16,746 bases of DNA from Cuniculiplasma sp. (GTDB taxonomy: Archaea > Thermoplasmatota > Thermoplasmata > Thermoplasmatales > Thermoplasmataceae). The stretch covers positions 4,127 through 20,872 of the forward strand of contig JAGDXN010000005.1 in assembly GCA_023256455.1 (NCBI GenBank). Reading direction: 5' to 3'. Below the pieces are notes generated by a model. It was not told where the DNA came from, searched no databases, and saw only the letters and a program-made list of their open reading frames with translations. A program made the translations under genes and the position numbers. Shown one piece after another: positions 14,194-16,746 of the stretch; the first letter of the stretch is position 1; the number at the start of each line of letters is the position of its first letter.

Positions 14194-16141
14194 ACAGGTC
14201 TATCTCCTTGACATATCTTGCATTCTCTTCAATAAATCTTCTTCTCGGTTCCACCTTTTCACCCATCAATATGGAAAACAGATGGTCAGCCTCGATGGCA
14301 TCTTCCACAGTTACCCTGACAAGCCTTCTGGTTTCAGGATTCATTGCCGTTTCCCAGAGCTGTTCAGGATTCATCTCTCCGAGACCTTTAAATCTCTGAG
14401 TTATAACATTTTTTCCGAGCTGTTCCACAATTTTATCCCTTTCATCTTCAGAATATACATAAAAGACCTTATCACCTTTCTGAACTCTGAACAGTGGAGG
14501 CTCTGCAAAGTATATGTTTCCTGACGTGATCAGCTCCTTTGCATGCCTGTAGAAGAATGTCAACAGGAGTGTCCTGATATGTGCCCCATCCACATCAGCA
14601 TCGGTCATAATAATGATCTTTCCATATCTGAGGCGTTTCATATCCATGTTGTCTCCCGTACCCACACCTATTACAGTTATAAGATCGCGTATTACCTGAT
14701 TGTTAAGAGTCTTATCATCAGAAGCTTTTTCAACATTCAATATCTTTCCTCTCAGGGGAAGGACAGCCTGAAACTCTCTGTTTCGTGCTTGCTTTGTGGA
14801 ACCACCTGCAGAATCTCCCTCCACGATATACAGTTCATTCTTCTCAGTATCATTGGAGGAGCAATCTGCAAGTTTGCCCGGCAGATCACCGCTTTCAAGG
14901 GTAGATTTTCTCTTTACCAGTTCCTTAGCCTTTCTTGAAGCCTCCCTTGCCTCAGCTGCCGCAATTGATCTTTTCACAATCGCATCACCAACATTTGGGT
15001 AGCTTTCAAGATAGAACTTCATGGAACTCTCTACAATTGATTGTACCACACCCTTCATTTCACTGTTTCCAAGTTTTGCCTTTGTCTGCCCCTCAAACTG
15101 TGGATTGAACATTTTCAAATGCACAACTGCAACTATGCCCTCTCTTATATCATCCCCAATGATCTTTTCGGAGCCCTTTATGTTTGGCCTTTTTCTTGCA
15201 TAGTCCATGACAGCCTTGGAGAGACCGGACTTAAAACCTATAATATGGGTACCTCCCTCTGGAGTGTTAATATTATTTACAAAACCCTCAATTGTTTCAT
15301 TGCTTGATGTTGTATACTGCAATGCATATTCCAGGCTGATGTCATTTTTATCCTGCCTGTCCCTTATGGTTTCTTTCAGGATTGTGTCATATCCTTCTGA
15401 AAGGTAGCTTACAAACTCTGAAAGCCCTCCTGAAAAGTGGAAAGTTTCCATTGTGCCATCCCTTTCATCATAAAGTGTAAAAATAAGGTTTGAGTTGAGA
15501 TAGGCAAGCTCTCTCAGCCTCTTTTCCAGTATTTCTCTGGAAAACTCCAGTACCTGGAATATTTCCGGGTCCGGCCAGAACTTTATAATTGTTCCTGTTC
15601 CTGATTCCTTAAATATCTTAATGCCGGAAATGTCCGGGTAATTTTCCTGCTCTTTTCTATCAATCGTAACGAGTTCTGTTTTTGGAAAACCCTTTTCAAA
15701 CATCATGTAATGCAACCTGTCATCTTTTTTTACCAGTGCAATCAGTTTTGAAGACAGGGCGTTGACAACATGGACACCTACACCATGCAATCCTCCTGTT
15801 ATTTTATACACTTTCTTGTCAAACTTTGCACCACTGTGAAGTTCAGTCAATACAATTTCTATTCCAGGCTTTCCATATTTTGGGTGAATATCTACAGGTA
15901 TTCCTCTTCCATTATCTTCAACAGTTATGCTTCCATCTTTCCCAATTGTTACAAAGATGCTTTCCCCGTATCCTGCACCCGCTTCATCAACACTGTTATC
16001 CACAACTTCGTAAACCATGTGATGAAGACCTTCCACATTGGTATTCCCTATGTACATTCCAGGGACTTTTCTTACAGCCTTAAGTCCCTCGAGTATCTGA
16101 ATCTTAGATGCGTCATAATCGTCCAATTTAATCAGACGCAT
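14192..16141 (-). CDS. gyrB: DNA gyrase subunit B
   Basis: ATPase subunit of DNA gyrase. 649 aa, the length of the short form without the extra TOPRIM-associated insert of E. coli GyrB (804 aa). GHKL ATPase: KVPGMYIG (25-32), YEVVDNSVDEA (Glu45, Asn49), EDNGRGIP (Asp76), TGGLHGVGVHVVNAL (115-129). TOPRIM metal site: VEGDSAGGS (Glu441) and MTDADVDGAHIRT (Asp514, Asp516, Asp518). The C-terminus has QRFKGLGEM and ends RRRFIEENARYVKEIDL. At the coumarin-contact positions, Arg136 of E. coli aligns with Lys139 and Ser121 with His124. First gene of gyrB-gyrA-hom; a 17-bp palindrome lies 17 nt before the ATG. Confidence 0.97.
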   Translation of the reverse strand: MRLIKLDDYDASKIQILEGLKAVRKVPGMYIGNTNVEGLHHMVYEVVDNSVDEAGAGYGESIFVTIGKDGSITVEDNGRGIPVDIHPKYGKPGIEIVLTELHSGAKFDKKVYKITGGLHGVGVHVVNALSSKLIALVKKDDRLHYMMFEKGFPKTELVTIDRKEQENYPDISGIKIFKESGTGTIIKFWPDPEIFQVLEFSREILEKRLRELAYLNSNLIFTLYDERDGTMETFHFSGGLSEFVSYLSEGYDTILKETIRDRQDKNDISLEYALQYTTSSNETIEGFVNNINTPEGGTHIIGFKSGLSKAVMDYARKRPNIKGSEKIIGDDIREGIVAVVHLKMFNPQFEGQTKAKLGNSEMKGVVQSIVESSMKFYLESYPNVGDAIVKRSIAAAEAREASRKAKELVKRKSTLESGDLPGKLADCSSNDTEKNELYIVEGDSAGGSTKQARNREFQAVLPLRGKILNVEKASDDKTLNNQVIRDLITVIGVGTGDNMDMKRLRYGKIIIMTDADVDGAHIRTLLLTFFYRHAKELITSGNIYFAEPPLFRVQKGDKVFYVYSEDERDKIVEQLGKNVITQRFKGLGEMNPEQLWETAMNPETRRLVRVTVEDAIEADHLFSILMGEKVEPRRRFIEENARYVKEIDL

Positions 16142-16157
16142 ATATCATCAGATAATA

Positions 16158-16174
16158 TTAAGTTAACAACTTAA
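16158..16174. promoter_or_regulatory. 17-bp palindrome in the gyrB promoter, candidate operator
   Basis: TTAAGTTAACAACTTAA: perfect 7-bp arms (TTAAGTT/AACTTAA) with a 3-nt centre, beginning 17 nt before the gyrB ATG. On the minus strand it covers the bases expected to hold the TATA box (TTAACTTAATATT), so a protein bound here would compete with TBP. AT-rich palindromes of this size can occur by chance. Confidence 0.4.
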
Positions 16175-16316
16175 AAATTCACTTTTTTCCGCATAGTTTT
16201 TTATTTTCTTCACTGTTGTGATGTCGGAATAACATGGATTATATTTACTTCAGTTTTCTAAAAAATGTATTTTAAAGGGGAAAATTTTGAATTTACCAAA
16301 CTTTGACGCATTCCAT

Positions 16317-16745
16317 TTAAGTTATTCCATCTATTGAACTTACAGAATGCCCTTTGAGAGTATTGTTACTGGCAATGATTCCACTTCCTATAAGCAACAG
16401 ACCACCTATTATTGTAAATAAGGAAGGAACCTGGCCCAGCAAAATTAAGGCGAACACTATGGCAAACACAGGATCAAGATAACTGATTATGGAGACTATC
16501 TGTATGTTCAAATTCCTCAGGGAATCATACCAGAGGAATAGGGCAAGAACTGTCTGGACAGAACCTGAGATTATAACTATGATTGCTATGTCCCAGTTAA
16601 ACGCAAATTTCAACAGAAAGAGAAAGGGAGAGAGCATTATAATAGATATTATGGATTGAAGAAATACAAGATTCAGTGATCTGACATATTTTGAAGAAAA
16701 TTTGCTTACCAATGACAGAAGTCCATAGGTTATTCCTGATAATAG
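16317..16745 (-). CDS. DMT-superfamily transporter (EamA domain), C-terminal part, 5' truncated by the window edge
   Basis: Membrane transporter of unknown substrate. The frame is open to the right edge, so the start is missing; the TTG at 16712 is internal, because the 11 codons before it (LLSGITYGLLS) read as the start of an EamA repeat. The visible 142 residues form one EamA domain with about five membrane helices. They include the family's typical SYLDPVFAIVFALILLGQVP and a closing GGLLLIGSGIIAS, followed by a short polar tail. It is separated from gyrB by 175 nt of AT-rich DNA on the same strand, so gyrB probably does not depend on its promoter. Confidence 0.85.
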   Translation of the reverse strand, partial: LLSGITYGLLSLVSKFSSKYVRSLNLVFLQSIISIIMLSPFLFLLKFAFNWDIAIIVIISGSVQTVLALFLWYDSLRNLNIQIVSIISYLDPVFAIVFALILLGQVPSLFTIIGGLLLIGSGIIASNNTLKGHSVSSIDGIT

Positions 16746-16746
16746 G

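Overview
The window looks like a thermoacidophilic euryarchaeon of the order Thermoplasmatales (Ferroplasma/Cuniculiplasma/Thermoplasma-like). The DNA is AT-rich and Arg codons are mostly AGG/AGA. Many genes have a TATA-like box 20-30 nt before the start codon, as in leaderless archaeal transcription. The gene set combines archaeal markers (Nep1, an archaellum/pilus-type ATPase, tRNA-His with encoded G-1:C73) with features typical of this order: a bacterial-type DNA gyrase, a zinc glucose dehydrogenase and a mevalonate-decarboxylase homologue of the modified archaeal mevalonate pathway. The genus cannot be fixed from this window.

Layout. Positions 3-1037 (+) hold the C-terminal part of a type IV pilus/archaellum-like ATPase, cut by the left edge. 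It converges, with a 10-nt overlap, on a minus-strand cluster running from 5661 down to 1028: ribA (GTP cyclohydrolase II), glucose dehydrogenase, folD, nadE and a CPA1 Na+/H+ antiporter. Several junctions touch or overlap, so much of it is probably co-transcribed; three of the five genes make flavin, folate or NAD cofactors. folD has no ATG/GTG/TTG in the right place and appears to start at a CTG placed behind a Shine-Dalgarno sequence.

A 175-aa unknown protein (5950-6477, +) is followed by about 1.2 kb of gene-poor DNA (6478-7656) with one doubtful 80-aa ORF, short coding-like fragments and a compact hairpin cluster at 6728-6769. Then come tRNA-Gly(GCC) on the minus strand, nep1 (minus) and tRNA-His(GTG) (plus), the last two with divergent promoters.

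From 8813 to 9916 (+) lies a mevalonate-decarboxylase family protein with all three catalytic residues, probably bisphosphomevalonate decarboxylase. It starts at TTG behind a strong Shine-Dalgarno and is preceded by a 9-codon upstream ORF. It overlaps by 14 nt the end of an unrecognised 314-aa protein (minus). Upstream of that protein is the run gyrB -> gyrA -> hom (16141 down to 10873), with a Shine-Dalgarno over the gyrB stop codon and an ATGA overlap between gyrA and hom. A 17-bp palindrome sits just before gyrB. The right edge cuts a DMT/EamA transporter.

I found no CRISPR array, intact insertion sequence, rRNA or recognisable defence system. The points most worth checking are the folD start and its active-site changes, the gyrB palindrome, the intergenic hairpin cluster and the upstream ORF before the decarboxylase.
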